This document shows, in pieces, positions 36,301 to 48,710 of a DNA stretch of 64,000 nucleotides (positions are counted from its first letter, which is position 1; every line of letters starts with the position of its first letter). The translations under genes were made by a program, and so were the position numbers. The notes beneath the pieces are model-generated. The model did not search any database and was not told where the DNA came from. It worked only from the letters and a program-made list of their open reading frames with translations. Source of the stretch: Daucus carota subsp. sativus (taxonomy: Eukaryota > Streptophyta > Magnoliopsida > Apiales > Apiaceae); the NCBI RefSeq assembly GCF_001625215.2, contig NC_030382.2:36132610-36196609 (forward strand), written 5' to 3'.

Positions 36301-39007
36301 GAGATTGAACCATCAGAAGAGGTATTTTTCAATATCTCTATACTAAATCACTAGATTATACTAGTTTGATCACTAACTATGAATGTTAAATCACTAACTA
36401 TGAATGTTAAATCACTAAAAGCTATGATACACTAACTATGAATACACTAACTTTGCATTTCATAGTTAACTGTATTGCATGTGTTAAATCACTAACTATG
36501 AATGTTAAATCACTAAGAAACTAGTTTTGATCACTTATGATATATGCAAAAAATGCATATACTTCTGTACAAAAATTACATAAAAACATTATACAAATTA
36601 AGTGTTTAAAGTATACTTATAAAACATATTTCAGGATATTGTGCAAAAGTTGACAACAAGAGCTCAAGATATCTTGGAAGCCAAGTTCCAACTAGAGGAT
36701 GACCTGAGGAAGGCAAGGGAAAAATTTCCAAATTGTTATTCACTAAAGACAATTGAAGAAGTTATTTGTGAAAACTTCCCTGCAAAAAAACCTCCACCAA
36801 CAACAAGTTCTACACACGAACATGTCAATCCTGCAGTTGATCTAGACGTTCATCCACCAAGTAAGGCAAATGAACAAGATCAGAATCCTCCAGTTGATCC
36901 ACAACCCTCAACAACTAATGCACCAGCAGATCAATCAAAAGAACCCCCAACAGTCCAAATGTCTAATCAATCAGAAGAACTGGGAGATAAGGAGCCAGAG
37001 ATTGTTAATGATTTTGATCGTGATTTGAGTCCTAAGAGTCTTGAACAATTGGAGATCGCTGAGAAGTTCTATATAACATATAAAAAGAGAACAAGTCCAG
37101 CTAATAATCAAGACAAAGACATAATTCCAAGTTTCTCACTTGGAATAGATGATGAACCAAATCAAAATGCTGATGACTGCACTGTTCCACAACCTCAGGC
37201 AAGACAGAAAAGCACAAGACTTAAGAAGATCGGCCCTCATGCAAGATCACCATATATAGACAGAGTGGTTGATATAACTAAACATCTTGGCAATCTTGAT
37301 TTTGGTTTTTGGAGCTTTTTAATCCAGAAAAGTAATCTGCTGTAAGTTTTCCTATTTCAATAATTAATGTTCACTTTTACTTTTATAATCTATACTAAAT
37401 TGACAATAAACATGCAATTACAGGGAAATTATCTTTAGATGCAAAGGGGTGAAAAGCATTAGGGAGCATATTCAAACGTTGAGACCAAAAACAAGTCTGT
37501 ACTATTCAGTCATTGATGTATGGGCTGCAATTTTAAATGAAACTGAGAAGTACAAGTCTGATGACTCTCCACTCCGCTTCTTTTGTACTGTTGGAGATTT
37601 GGTAATTACCAATACATATCAGTATTTAGACATTACCAATATTCATTAATTTTATATTTTTCCTAACTATTTTGTGATGCTTTCAGACTTTCAGCCTTGA
37701 TCCAACAAAAAGATTTCCAGAGACATTACCTCTATTCTCCAAAGGGATGGATAAAATACTCAGCACATTCTCTATGGAAAGATTAGAAGATATTACCATG
37801 GTAATATCAATTTAATGCATTTTTAACAGTTTTAATATTATTTGTTCAACCCTTTTTGTTTTTCTAAAAATATTTGCATGATTTCGGCACCAACTTCTAT
37901 AACATGTTTTTCATCCTTTTCTACTTTATTGCATCTTACTTAAAAATATTCAGATGGCAATAATGCATTCATCTCCAAGTATATATTCATCAGTTCATCA
38001 TACCATATGAATATATGATATATTGACCGGTCTTTGCCATGGGAATACAGATCTTCTTAATTATATGATATATGATATATTGACCGGTCTTTGCCATGCT
38101 ACTAACCTTTCTTTTGAATACAGATATTCTTTCCCATTAATAAGAATGGACACTATTATTTGATCTGTTACAATCTGAAGACCCCGGAATGCTTCTTAAT
38201 TGACAATGTTCGCCGTGATGACAAACCAAGACCATATTATACAAGGGTTCCGGATGTTTTGGTAAGACACATGAATCACTTCTAGTTGTTATATAAAATA
38301 TCTTTTGTATTTGTTATAACTATTTAATATAATTCAATAAAATGAACTGCAAAAATCTTCCTTTATATCTTTTATCTTTCAAGGGAATAACAAATTTTAT
38401 TTACTTCTTTAACATTTTCTTTCAGCATTCACACTTATGCAACTATTTAAGTGATAAAGGATATGCACATGTGACAAAGAGAATACGTAGACTGAAGCCA
38501 GATTACTTGAAGATGTCGTGGCAAACAGTTTATAATTCTACTGACTGTGGAATATTCCTGATGCGACATATGGAAACCTTCAAAGGGGATGTCAAAAATT
38601 GGGAAATTGATTTTGTGGAAGAAGGGGTAAGAGTTTAAATAACTTTTTAGATGTTTCAAATATCTAATCATAATGTCAATGCATTTACTAATTGCAAACT
38701 TAATCATTCTATTTTACAGAACCTTCAGGATAATCAAATCAGACGTCTCCGATTCAAGTATGGAACTGCAATATTGTCTTCGCCTGCTAATGAATTAAGG
38801 GAACCAATCATGAAAGAAGCAGAAGATTTATACAAGAAGGCAGCAGATAAGAAAATTTTTGAAATTGTAAAATCCAGATCATCAAAACCACAACCACCAC
38901 AGCAGAAAGAGAAAGAAACAAGCTCCACAAAAAAGACTGTCAAATTTGCTAAGAACTTGGCTACTATATTCGAAGATGCAGCCTGCCAATCGGAAGAGGA
39001 AAATTGA
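33306..39007 (+). CDS. Ulp1-like SUMO-protease-family cysteine peptidase (C48) carried by the MULE
   Basis: Coding exons are 33306-33324, 34399-34553, 34674-34970, 35082-35729, 35822-36025, 36100-36321, 36635-37341, 37424-37601, 37687-37800, 38124-38261, 38426-38626 and 38720-39007. They total 3171 nt and 1056 residues with no stop and all phases matching. An acidic Glu-rich N-terminal segment is followed by a conserved helical region (about 158-441) typical of transposon-borne plant Ulp1 proteins. A Pro/Ser-rich linker comes next, and then the peptidase. Catalytic residues are visible: His858 in NGHYYLICY, Asp875 in FLIDN, Gln926 in WQTVYN and Cys934 in DCGIF. Family members cleave SUMO-like tails; the role in transposition is unknown. 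ATG 33306 is the first ATG after a multi-exon leader. Confidence 0.85.
33498..33690 (+). repeat. Direct repeat of about 83 bp, period about 110 bp, in protease-gene intron 1
   Basis: Two nearly identical copies (about 33498-33580 and 33608-33690) include GATGAATTAGTGATGATTTT and GTGATTTGGTGATAATTTAG. They are rich in the TTAGTGAT word. They lie in the first coding intron of the MULE protease gene. Confidence 0.8.
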
Positions 39008-40061
39008 TACAAATGTTTGACTCTGTTATTGTGATATATTGGTGAATTTGGCACAAACTTGTTCATTCATGTTCTGCCTTTGTGACTTTGGCACAAAATT
39101 GTTCATTCTTGTTTGACTCTGTTTTTTGTGATATATTGGTGATACAAATGTTTGACTCTGTTTTTGTGATAAATTGGTGACTTTGTGATATTAGTATAAT
39201 TCATGTTCTATTTTGAGATATTAGACTTGTTATAAATATTCAAAAGAGCAAAAAATTACTCTATTAAATCTGATCGTATTAATATGTTTTTATTCCTCTT
39301 TCGCATTAGCAGCAAAAAATCAAAATATGAAAAACACTACATTATCAATTTCAACTACAAACACATCTCTTTTAAACATTTTTAAAATCATAATTGTATA
39401 TAATGTGGCGTTTTTCATTGTAAGAGTATAAATTTTTTACGATATCTCGAATTTAATTAGTTTAAGGTATAAAATTATCACTCTAAACCGAAGATATGAA
39501 CCCTAGAATATCAACAAATCTTAATTTACATTCTAAAAATCATTACTCGAATTCAATTTATTTCAAAGTATAAAAAACTCATCAAATTATTCATTTTTTG
39601 CCCTGCATATCACTAACTTACATACTGCAAATCACTAAAATGTAAAGTACAAATCACTAATATCAGGTGACTAAACTACTAAATTGATTTTCTGATCAAA
39701 CCATTCTCGACAAACATATTCTCACTAAGACAAGCAGTCGTTAACCGAGACGAATAAGCATTGGTTCCCCTGTTATCACTGGGAAGAACATTTCAACCAT
39801 GAATCAATAGGTTCACAAATTTCATTACACAGCTCATTTTTTTTGCAAAACATTGTACCTCTCTAGCTACAGAGTATGAAAACGTCTACTTCCAGACCCC
39901 AGCCTTAAAAGCATAGATAGAATTATGCATAAACTACAAGAATCAAAAAATACATCCAAGCCACTGTCAACTTATGAACTGTCTTAAAGTACAAATTTCC
40001 TGAGCATCATTTAAAAAGTGTTTATATAATATCTTCAAACTGTCAAATACTTTCAAGCCAC
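39008..40061. other. Spacer between the 3' ends of the two MULE genes, with 3' UTR repeats
   Basis: At 39013-39185 the phrase GTTTGACTCTGTTTTTGTGA and TGATATATTGGTGA recur two to three times. They lie just after the protease stop codon, so they belong to its 3' UTR. The rest is AT-rich with several ATCACTAA words (39610-39660). The two genes converge here. Confidence 0.6.
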
Positions 40062-43000
40062 TTAACACACATTTGTTTCTATTCCTCCTTTTTTCTTTGG
40101 ACAAGTTCTAGAATCATGAGTCGTCGCAGAGCATTCTTTGCATCTTCTAATCCTTTTCTTCGATTTATTCAATGCTTTCTCCCGGTCACTGATCAACCTC
40201 TTGAAATGATTACCTTTGTTCTTTGAAATGTTTGGTACAAGAATATTAAGTTCTCCAACTGGCTGTTCACCAAGAATAGATGCAATATGATCTTTCTTAC
40301 TAAACTCAGCAGCATCACTCCCATATTTTTCAAGCTCAGCATTTATTTCCTTTATAGCTTTGTGCACATATTCAAGTTTCTCTAAATCAATACCAGCATT
40401 GTTAACCGTTTGACGAAAATCAAACCATATGTTTGACAACTTTAAAGACACTCTCTCCATCTTGAAATAGTCATTAGATACCAGATCAACATCTGATCCA
40501 CTGCCACACTCAGCGATTTTCATCCATCTGTTAAGCACGAGGCTTCTAGGAAATTTTGTAACGCCTATTTGCTTCAAGCCACAGAATGCATGCCTACATA
40601 CTATTCCACACATAACAAATTTCTTACATGAACATACAGCATGAGCTTTACTAACGGAAACCTGCATTAAAAAAAAATAACTGAAATCAGTTCCCATAAA
40701 ATATATGTGAAAATCTGTTAAACTACATTACATTGCTATAATCTTAGTACCTAAAATATATGTTATGTTAGTTATGCATTCTGCATTCAAAAAAGTAACC
40801 ACAACACAAAATATAATAAAAATTAAATTAAATTTAACAGGTTTTATATCACATTAAAACAACTAAACTAATTATATTATACTATTTATCACATACCTTA
40901 AAAATTTTGTCCTTAACCTTCACATCTCTAATTTCAAGATGAATGACTCCATTAACATCTTCACTCATCTTCTTAATCTGCATTTCCAAGCACGATGCTA
41001 AAATTTCTTCCTAAAGCTTGTAAAAAATTGCACGCGTAAAGATGTCAGCAGCATCATTTTCAATAAACCATCTTGACAACGTTGATGGACTGCTAGAATT
41101 CGACTCGTGGTCTAGTCTCTTTGTTTCATTCCGCTGCCTATCCATAGCACTCTGAAACCGTATCCAAAACTCACACAATGTATCACTCTGTCTATGAAAA
41201 TGGCCAAAAAAAAAGTTTTCACTTTCAGACCTACTTGTTGTTCTCAACAAACCAAACATTGGACTGTCCCTAAAATATGAAGGGATCCATGATGCCCTCA
41301 TCTCATACATATCAGATAGCCACTTGTTTTCCTCAAGATTAAACTCTTTAATAACAGATTTCCAGCCATTTTCAAATTCTTCAACCTCCAATGTTGATGA
41401 CCAAATATAAGCCTTCATTTTCTCCATAAAATCAGTCTCCTTGCACAAACGGTTACCAAGCTGCAACAATAAGAACGAAATTGGTCAGTATCTCTATGTG
41501 CAACCAAAAAATAATCAACTCAACTAATATGCATAACTTTAAATTACTACCTTAATTGGAAATTTTTGCATAATATGCCACATACATAGACGATGCTTGC
41601 TAGCAACTAATCCATTTTCAGAAGAAAAACAATCAGGGATAGCTATCTTCATCGCAGGGCACTGATCAGTAATCAAAACAACTGGATTACGTCCCATTGC
41701 CTTCACAAAATGCCTAAATGCCCAGCTAAAATGAGTAACATCCTCCTTTGCTAAAAGACAAGCAGCAAATGTAACACATCGATCATGTTTATCAACACCG
41801 GTAAACGGCGCAAAAATCATATTATACCTACACAAAAAACAACAAAAATAAAAAACTCAATATAAACATATAATATAGGACAAACTACTACACCTAGAAA
41901 AAATAAAAAATTGCAGTGCAATGTTGCACAAAATGATGCAGTTCAACTACAAACACTACAACCACTTAAACTAAAAAAATGTCCAAATCACTAAACAAAC
42001 TGCATATACTACTAAATTATTAGACAAAAATCACTAAAACTACTAGCTGAATCACTATAACAACCTCAGAAAAACCAGTACACTGCAGTTCAAGGATTGA
42101 TGCAAAGGCGTATCTACTTGTAAAAACTCTTGTACATTCGGACGTTAAAATGCAACTGTATTTAAACCAAAATCCTTCATTACAAAATATAAGGATTTGC
42201 AGCCTAGTGGTTACAGGGAACGTAGCAACACATAGTTATCAGAGAAAAAAAATCTGACATTTTACGTACAAGTCAGAATGGTCAAGCAAAGTGATGAGCA
42301 CAAATAGAGGTTACATGATAAAATAAAAAGAAGAAAGAAAATGGTGAAGATAGTCGTTTGGCAAGGATGGAGATAGCATCTGGACTCCAACAAAATTAAG
42401 ATGACATGCAATGATAAAAAAGAAGAAGAAACCATTTTAAATCAAAAGTGGAGATCATCAAACAACTGGTTAATCACAACGGCGCGCCTTAGAAAATTTT
42501 GAAGCATAGCAAGGTAAATTGAGACAGTGAAGTATGAATTATGCAAGACAGCGAACTAATGGTGTAAACTACTGCCATACACAAACTACCAGCTAGCATT
42601 TACTACTGCCATACACAAACTACAAGCTGAATAACTATAACACACTAAATTATTAGACAGATCACTAAAAACTACTAGCTTAATCACTATAACAGACTCA
42701 CAAAAACAGGGTAATACAATTCAAAAAAAACATACTATACACAGAAAAATGTCACTCAACAAGTACACGAAACTTACTTGTTCGTATCAAATGTGGCATC
42801 AAAGGACACGGCATCTCCATATATTTCAAAATTCCGTCTACCAGTTGGATCAGCCCAAAACAGCATGATTAAATGTCCATCTGGATCCAATTCATAAGCA
42901 AAATAAAAAGCTTTCGAAGTCTCCTGCATAACCTTGAAGTTGTCTATTACCATCTGACCATCTCTTACACCAACATATTCTTTCAAATCACGACTGAAAT

Positions 43001-44139
43001 TTCTGAAATCACGTAAGGTTGCACCTACATTACTATAACCACCAGCCATTTCCTTTACCAAACTATAAGCCTTGCTGCATCCAATGTTAACCTTACTAGC
43101 ATCAAAAACCATATTCCGCAAACTAATACTCATATCTCTACTACATCTCAAAAACTGCCGACCGTCTTCACTAGCTAAAGGATGATTATGCGACTCAACA
43201 AAATTCAATATAAAATACCTATTAAGACTCATAATCTTGACAACTATTTTCGCTTTGCATCCACATCTACGAGACCCCGTACGCCTTTCCTTAACAATTT
43301 TACCAACCTTTTCTTCACTGCCAAAATTAGCTACATTATAACCTTCTTTACTGCAAACAAAGTGTTTCAAAATAATCGTCCCATCAGCATCCTTTTTCTC
43401 CGTTCCCTTTCTTACATCAAAACCTCCCAACCTTCCATACTCCTTATAAAACTTAAACGCCTTGTCTAAACTATCAAACACCTGATTAGGAAACGGCAAC
43501 TCAACTAAGTCAACAGAACTTGGTAAATAATACTTCTGACCACCAGGAGACAACGTGTAGTTTGTTATTGAACTATCACATTCATCAGAAACAACAACAT
43601 CACTGACATCAACAGCCCCCACACGAGAACAATCACCACAAGTCGAACCTGTTTGCGAAAAAAACAAAAGCACATATCAGCTGCTCAACTCTTTTGAACT
43701 AGATACTAACTATAAAAACAGAATTATTCAAAAAATCTAACATATCATCATCAAAATCACACAGTCACCTCTCACATAGCCTCAATTGCAAGCTCAAAAA
43801 TACAAAATCCTCAAAAGATAATAATCAAAATCACTACTCAATTTAATATTATATATCTAAAAAATCAAAGCAAAAACTTGATTCTCACATTGTAAACTAT
43901 CACATAGCCTCCATTACAAAAGCTCAAACACAAAATTCCTCAAAACATAATAACGAAAATCACAACTCAATTAACATTCTATACCTAACACTATCAAAAC
44001 AAAAAACTTGATCTTCGACAAAAAATTATACTTCAAAATCGAAAACATAAAATAAACTAAGATTAACAGTAAATATAATGCACATAAGATGCAAATTACC
44101 TTGATTATCACTGATTTTAGCCAAATCCAATGTAATCAT
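40062..44139 (-). CDS. FAR1/FRS-type Mutator-like transposase, interrupted by one in-frame stop
   Basis: Exons from the 5' end are 44139-44100, 43648-42778, 41827-41551, 41460-40897 and 40661-40062, 784 codons in phase. A FAR1-type zinc DNA-binding domain spans residues about 70-165 (Cys in FVCSKEG and CGCKA, His in ESHNHPL). The DDE catalytic core follows, with Asp in VSFDATF, Asp in LITDQCPA and a candidate Glu in SRSESENFF. The SWIM finger is CSCKKFVMCGIVCRHAF, and the C terminus has a CCHC knuckle (CKECSATTHDSRTC). The only defect I see is TAG at 41013-41011 (codon about 546), between FYKL and EEILASC, where relatives usually have Gln. Without read-through the product would lack the SWIM finger. 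A host-gene (FRS) reading is less likely given the terminal repeats. Confidence 0.85.
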
Positions 44140-44454
44140 CTTCGATCAATGGAAAAAACAACACAACCTCAGTTCGAAGAGAGAAGCAACCGTTCGAACA
44201 GAGAGCTATTCACCACAAGTCTTCTGCTCAGTGAAAAATCTCCGACAAATCGTTAACAGACGATGATATCGAGAAATATATGATAGTTTAGAGAGAGAGA
44301 TATGACAGTTAGAGAGATGAGTGTTTGATGAGAGAGAAAGTAACGGAATGAATGCGTTGATTACGTAAAAATCTTTGTCTTTTATATTTTTTTTATTTGA
44401 TTTAATTCAATGGCTGAGATTAAAAGATGATATTATTTAATGGATGGATAAGAT

Positions 44455-44502
44455 AAGTTCCTAGTTTTTATTTTTAAAAAGGTTTGTATTTGATCAAAAG
44501 CC
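44455..44502 (-). repeat. Right terminal inverted repeat of the MULE
   Basis: Read inward on the minus strand: GGCTTTTGATCAAA, TACAAACC, TTTTTAAAAATAAAAACTAG. The GATCAAATA...TTTTTAA part is nearly identical to the left end of the MITEs at 1535 and 32187. Confidence 0.65.
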
Positions 44503-44554
44503 TATATATATATATATATAGTTGTAATTGAAAACTGAAAACTGGAATCCATAG

Positions 44555-44600
<46 letters not shown>

Positions 44601-45530
44601 GGATTCCAAAGATGAGGTCGAAAATGATATTTGAAAACTGGAACTTGAAATCAGGATTTGTAGTTGCATATGCAACTACCGTATTTTTGGAAAATATTTT
44701 CAAAAAGATAGTATATTTGAAAGATTTTAGAGAAGGTATTATTTTTGAAAATAAGATTGGAGAAGGTAGTATTTGTATTTTTGAAAATAAGATTGAAAAA
44801 ACAGTATACAAGTTAATTCCCCTGTACTTTAATGAGCATAAGCACTCTTAACTATAATTTCCATATTTCATTGATTACTCATTTCACTCTGTGTTCGTGC
44901 ATCTTTATTTTTATATAAAGAATTTATTCTTTATATTTATATTTTTATAAATTTAAATACTTAAAAAGGCATTTGATATTTCTTATTTGTAGAAATAATG
45001 ATTTTTATTGAGCACATTTATACATTTTCTTAGAAATAATTGACATTTTTATGAACAATAAAACAAGACAAATATATAATTGTTAAACTACGTTATAAAT
45101 AACAATTAACGACCAATTTTTTGGTAATTAAACAAAAAAATTAAAATTTTAATAAATTTATGAGTTAAATTGAAAAATTTTGTTCATAAAAGCGGGTATG
45201 TATGTATTGAGTTCATATTACTTATGTGTATTTTTTAAAACTAACGATAAGAAATAAGTAAATTTTTTAAGCCAATCTAAACCCATAAATTTATTAGGCA
45301 AACATTCGGATTCTAAGCATGAAGCTGGCTTCTTCTTGTATAAAATTTTTGTCTAAAGTACACTGTTCCTACTTCCTAAATATAGCAAGCAACAGATCTC
45401 CATTAACCATGATCCACTGTTTGTGTTTGAAGCTGTCATTTACCTCTAAGTTACCCTCAGCAACAAAATGCAGGTTCCATTTATATTCTTTTAATATTTT
45501 ATCATTTATTTGTTATAAAATTTAGCTGTG
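44503..45530. other. (TA)n, (AC)n and the promoter region of the rhomboid gene
   Basis: A short TA tract (44503-44520) bounds the MULE. An (AC)n tract at 44557-44595 is bracketed by TGGAATCCAT (44543-44552) and ATGGATTCCA (44599-44608), a perfect 10-bp inverted pair. Then comes the 53-bp segment shared with 31926-31978. Beyond about 44850 the sequence is AT-rich and leads to the rhomboid start codon; no clear TATA box could be chosen. Confidence 0.6.
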
Positions 45531-48500
45531 ATGGGGAGGTCTCGAAGAGAGTCCTCGCCGGAGCTCGAGGTTAAGGTCCATAATGGAAAGCCACCAACAC
45601 CACAAAGGTCTCGCTCACGACGCCCGCCTCGCCCACCCCCGCCAGCTCATTTCGAGCCATTTAAAAAATGGTTTCCCTGGTTGGTTCCGCTCATAATATT
45701 GGCTAACATTGGCCTTTTTATTCTAACAATGTACAAGAATGATTGTCCTCATAATTCTGGAAGATGTTTGGGTGCTGATACTCTAGGCAGATATGCGTTT
45801 CAACGTACACACGAAAATCCTCTCCTTGGTCCTTCCGCTAAAACGTAATTAAGTAATCATTTCTATGAAATTATTAGTGATCATCTAGCAAAATTTGATG
45901 TTCTTCTTCAACTACAAATTCTATCAGATATTTTTTCCAGGATCAAATGGAATATATTTGATGTGATTTGTTTATTTAGGCTACTGAATATGGGGGCAAT
46001 GCAATGGTCAAATGTGGTTGAAAAGAATGAGGTGTGGCGCATTGCATCTTGTATGTGGCTACATGCAGGGGTTGTTCACATTGTTTCGAATATGGTGAGT
46101 CTATTATTTGTTGGGATTCGGCTTGAGCAGGAGTTTGGTTTTGGTACGTGTCTCGGCTTTCTCTCTCAAACTACTACTATGCTTCCACATATTAGCATTC
46201 TTTAATTGCATGAGAAGATCTAAAACAACTACGTAACTGAGAACAACACAACTATTGTTTAATCTGAAATAACCATTTTAAGCTACTAATATAATTATCT
46301 AATAAACAATATAATGAACAATCCTGGGAATAATTTGTGACTAGCAGGTTATTATAATTGTTACATGTTTAACTGTTCAATACAGAGTTCGAAAGTGTTT
46401 ATCTATCATATATGTAATGATTTTCTTAAATATTCCCACATAACAAGACCACCTTCAGGGTTAATGTTAACTCGGGTTTTCTGTGAAGATAGAGTAATGT
46501 GCTCCCTGTTATAATTGGGCTTTGATGCACCTTGCATTCTTAACTATGCATACAGTGAAAGCCTAAGCTTGATCCTCCCTATATCATAACATATGTATGG
46601 TGGAAATGTCATAATAGATTATGGTGGGCAACCTAAATAGCTTCTCAAACAATCAATCTTTTCTACAAGCACCTCTCTTGACTAATTCAGCACTGATCAA
46701 GTATGTTTGATCATACTTAACACAACACTAGCGATCAAATCTTTCTTGCAATCGGTCTCCTCTACCTCGAAAATCTTTCCAATAGCTTAAGCTAAATATA
46801 AATTGTTTTCTTTAAACATTTGCTTGAATTCTAGAGCTTTGTTTGTTTACTTTTTGAATCCAAAATCATTAATTAGATTATAACGAAAGAACTTTGTTAA
46901 AGCTCGCGAGACATCCTCCATACTGTCAACCTTCCACAACAAATCTTGAAAAAAATGAGGGAAATTCTTACTAATAAGCTCATCATCCGGGTAGTGAAAC
47001 CCTCTAGTACATACATGTAATTGGAAAAAAACTCGTGCCTCCATTTTAGCCCGTCGAGAATTGGGAAGCAACAACAGATGTCGATGTTTCAACTGATACC
47101 AACACATTGTTTAGTCCTTTCTATAAACTCTGAATGTTGAAAATAGACGATTCTCCCAGAGTTATAATTGATGTCTGGATAAAGGTTTATCATAAAGACA
47201 ACCAACATTAAAGACCTTTTGAATCACTAGTTGGAATATCATTTAAAAACCTAAAGTAGCAACATTTTCTTTAATAAAAACCTAATTAACATCACAAGAT
47301 ATGCAATGTAAATTGGAAAAAGCAAGTATCTCACGCTTAACTGCTACAAAGATGCAAGGACTAAGGAAGATTATTGATTGCAAGCTCAAGAATTCATGTG
47401 GGTCAATCATGCTATTATAGTAATACAAGTATAAATATCTGTTGCAGTGATTTTATGTAAAGTTCGTTCTCAGGGAAGGACTGAATACAATATCAAACCA
47501 AGTTTATTATTCCTTTCTATTTAGAAATTTTAGAGAAAAGTTGTGTTTTTACTATCAACTAAATTGAACTTATAAAGCAATTAAAAGTGTGAATTAACGA
47601 TGATAAAAAGCAATCCAAGAATTAGGTTTCTTTGCTGGCTACAATGAATGTCAATTAATCGTGATATGCAAGTCCCTACTCTGCTAAAAACAATCCTTCT
47701 ATTGATTATAATGTTCTCTCCCAAGATACAAAATAATACCTATAATTTAACCTTGAAATCACTCCCATGATCAATCAAAACCAAATTATAAACTATCACG
47801 AACCCAGGATTTTCTGTTTCACAACTCACCTAATAATCTCCCGATCAATTAATTGAGTTATGTATGTCATATCATGTACAAGAGATATAAATCCTCTCCC
47901 GATTCATTATAAATTCTACAAATATGATTACAGGTTCACGACTCCTATAATCGTGTTAAGCGCTCAATGACAGATTAGCATACATAGAGAAATCACAATA
48001 TCATATCAAACAAACATCTTAAGCCAACAAATACTCCCCAATCCTCGGATTAGAGGATTAGTTACCCATAACAATTAAAGAAAACACGAATATATATATC
48101 ACTGAAATCATGTCATAAGAGTACAAGGGTAAAAAAATTACAACTTGACGAATTCTCTCGAACTTGGACTGAATCCCTTCAATCTTTGCTCAAGTTATCT
48201 CCCAAAGTTCTCTCTATCTCTCTCCAATACACACAATATTCGATATATCTTTAATAATATAAAACCCTAATAATAATAGTGTTTTCAATGGTTTCCTTGA
48301 AAAACAAATCCAATTTCCTAAAACAAGTTGGATTCTGAAAAGAAATTCGTAGGCTGACTTTCAGGCCTGATTCTAGGCTGCTTCATTTGTCTTTAGATAT
48401 CTGGACCACTTTAAACTTGTAGAAAATTTCTATATCTTCGCGTGGGCTGTTGAATCGCCCAATTCTGACGTCCGAAACTCAAGTTATGGTCCAAATAAGA

Positions 48501-48675
48501 TTTGCTTCGCAGGCTATCCATAAAATCCGAATTTTCATCTGATTAAACCCAAATAAACTTGATTTAATCCAAATTTAGGAATATTTATTTTCCTGCCATT
48601 AAACACTTAAAATCAAATAGTAATTACCCGATTATTTACAAAATACTACAATTATGGGAATAAAATCATATAAAA

Positions 48676-48710
<35 letters not shown>

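Larger units (their letters stand above)
32739..44502. mobile_element. 11.8-kb Mutator-like transposon carrying a ULP1 protease gene and a FAR1-type transposase
   Basis: The element is bordered by (TA)n on both sides. Its ends form an imperfect inverted repeat of about 48 bp: both, read inward, show 14 variable bases, then TACAAAC, then an A/T block ending AAATAAAAACTA at almost the same spacing. Inside are two convergent genes: a Ulp1-like protease (+) starting 570 bp from the left end, and a FAR1-related DDE transposase (-) starting 360 bp from the right end. This gene pair is known in the plant Kaonashi (KI) type of Mutator-like elements. The protease gene is fully open; the transposase has one in-frame stop. 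Mutator 9-bp duplications cannot be recognised inside TA repeats. The TTAGTGAT/ATCACTAA word is scattered through all its non-coding parts. Confidence 0.85.

Noticed and set aside
36635-37341. Considered as a separate gene from the upstream helical region
   Set aside because: Phases of the flanking exons match through to the catalytic exons, so one 12-exon gene is the simpler model.
40062-44139. Considered as a host FAR1-RELATED SEQUENCE gene
   Set aside because: The terminal repeats, the convergent ULP1 gene, the TA-tract borders and the premature stop fit a transposon better.
47400-48660. Considered as a full LTR retroelement inside rhomboid intron 2
   Set aside because: No terminal repeats, primer-binding site or coding region were seen; only the general feel of an untranslated part.
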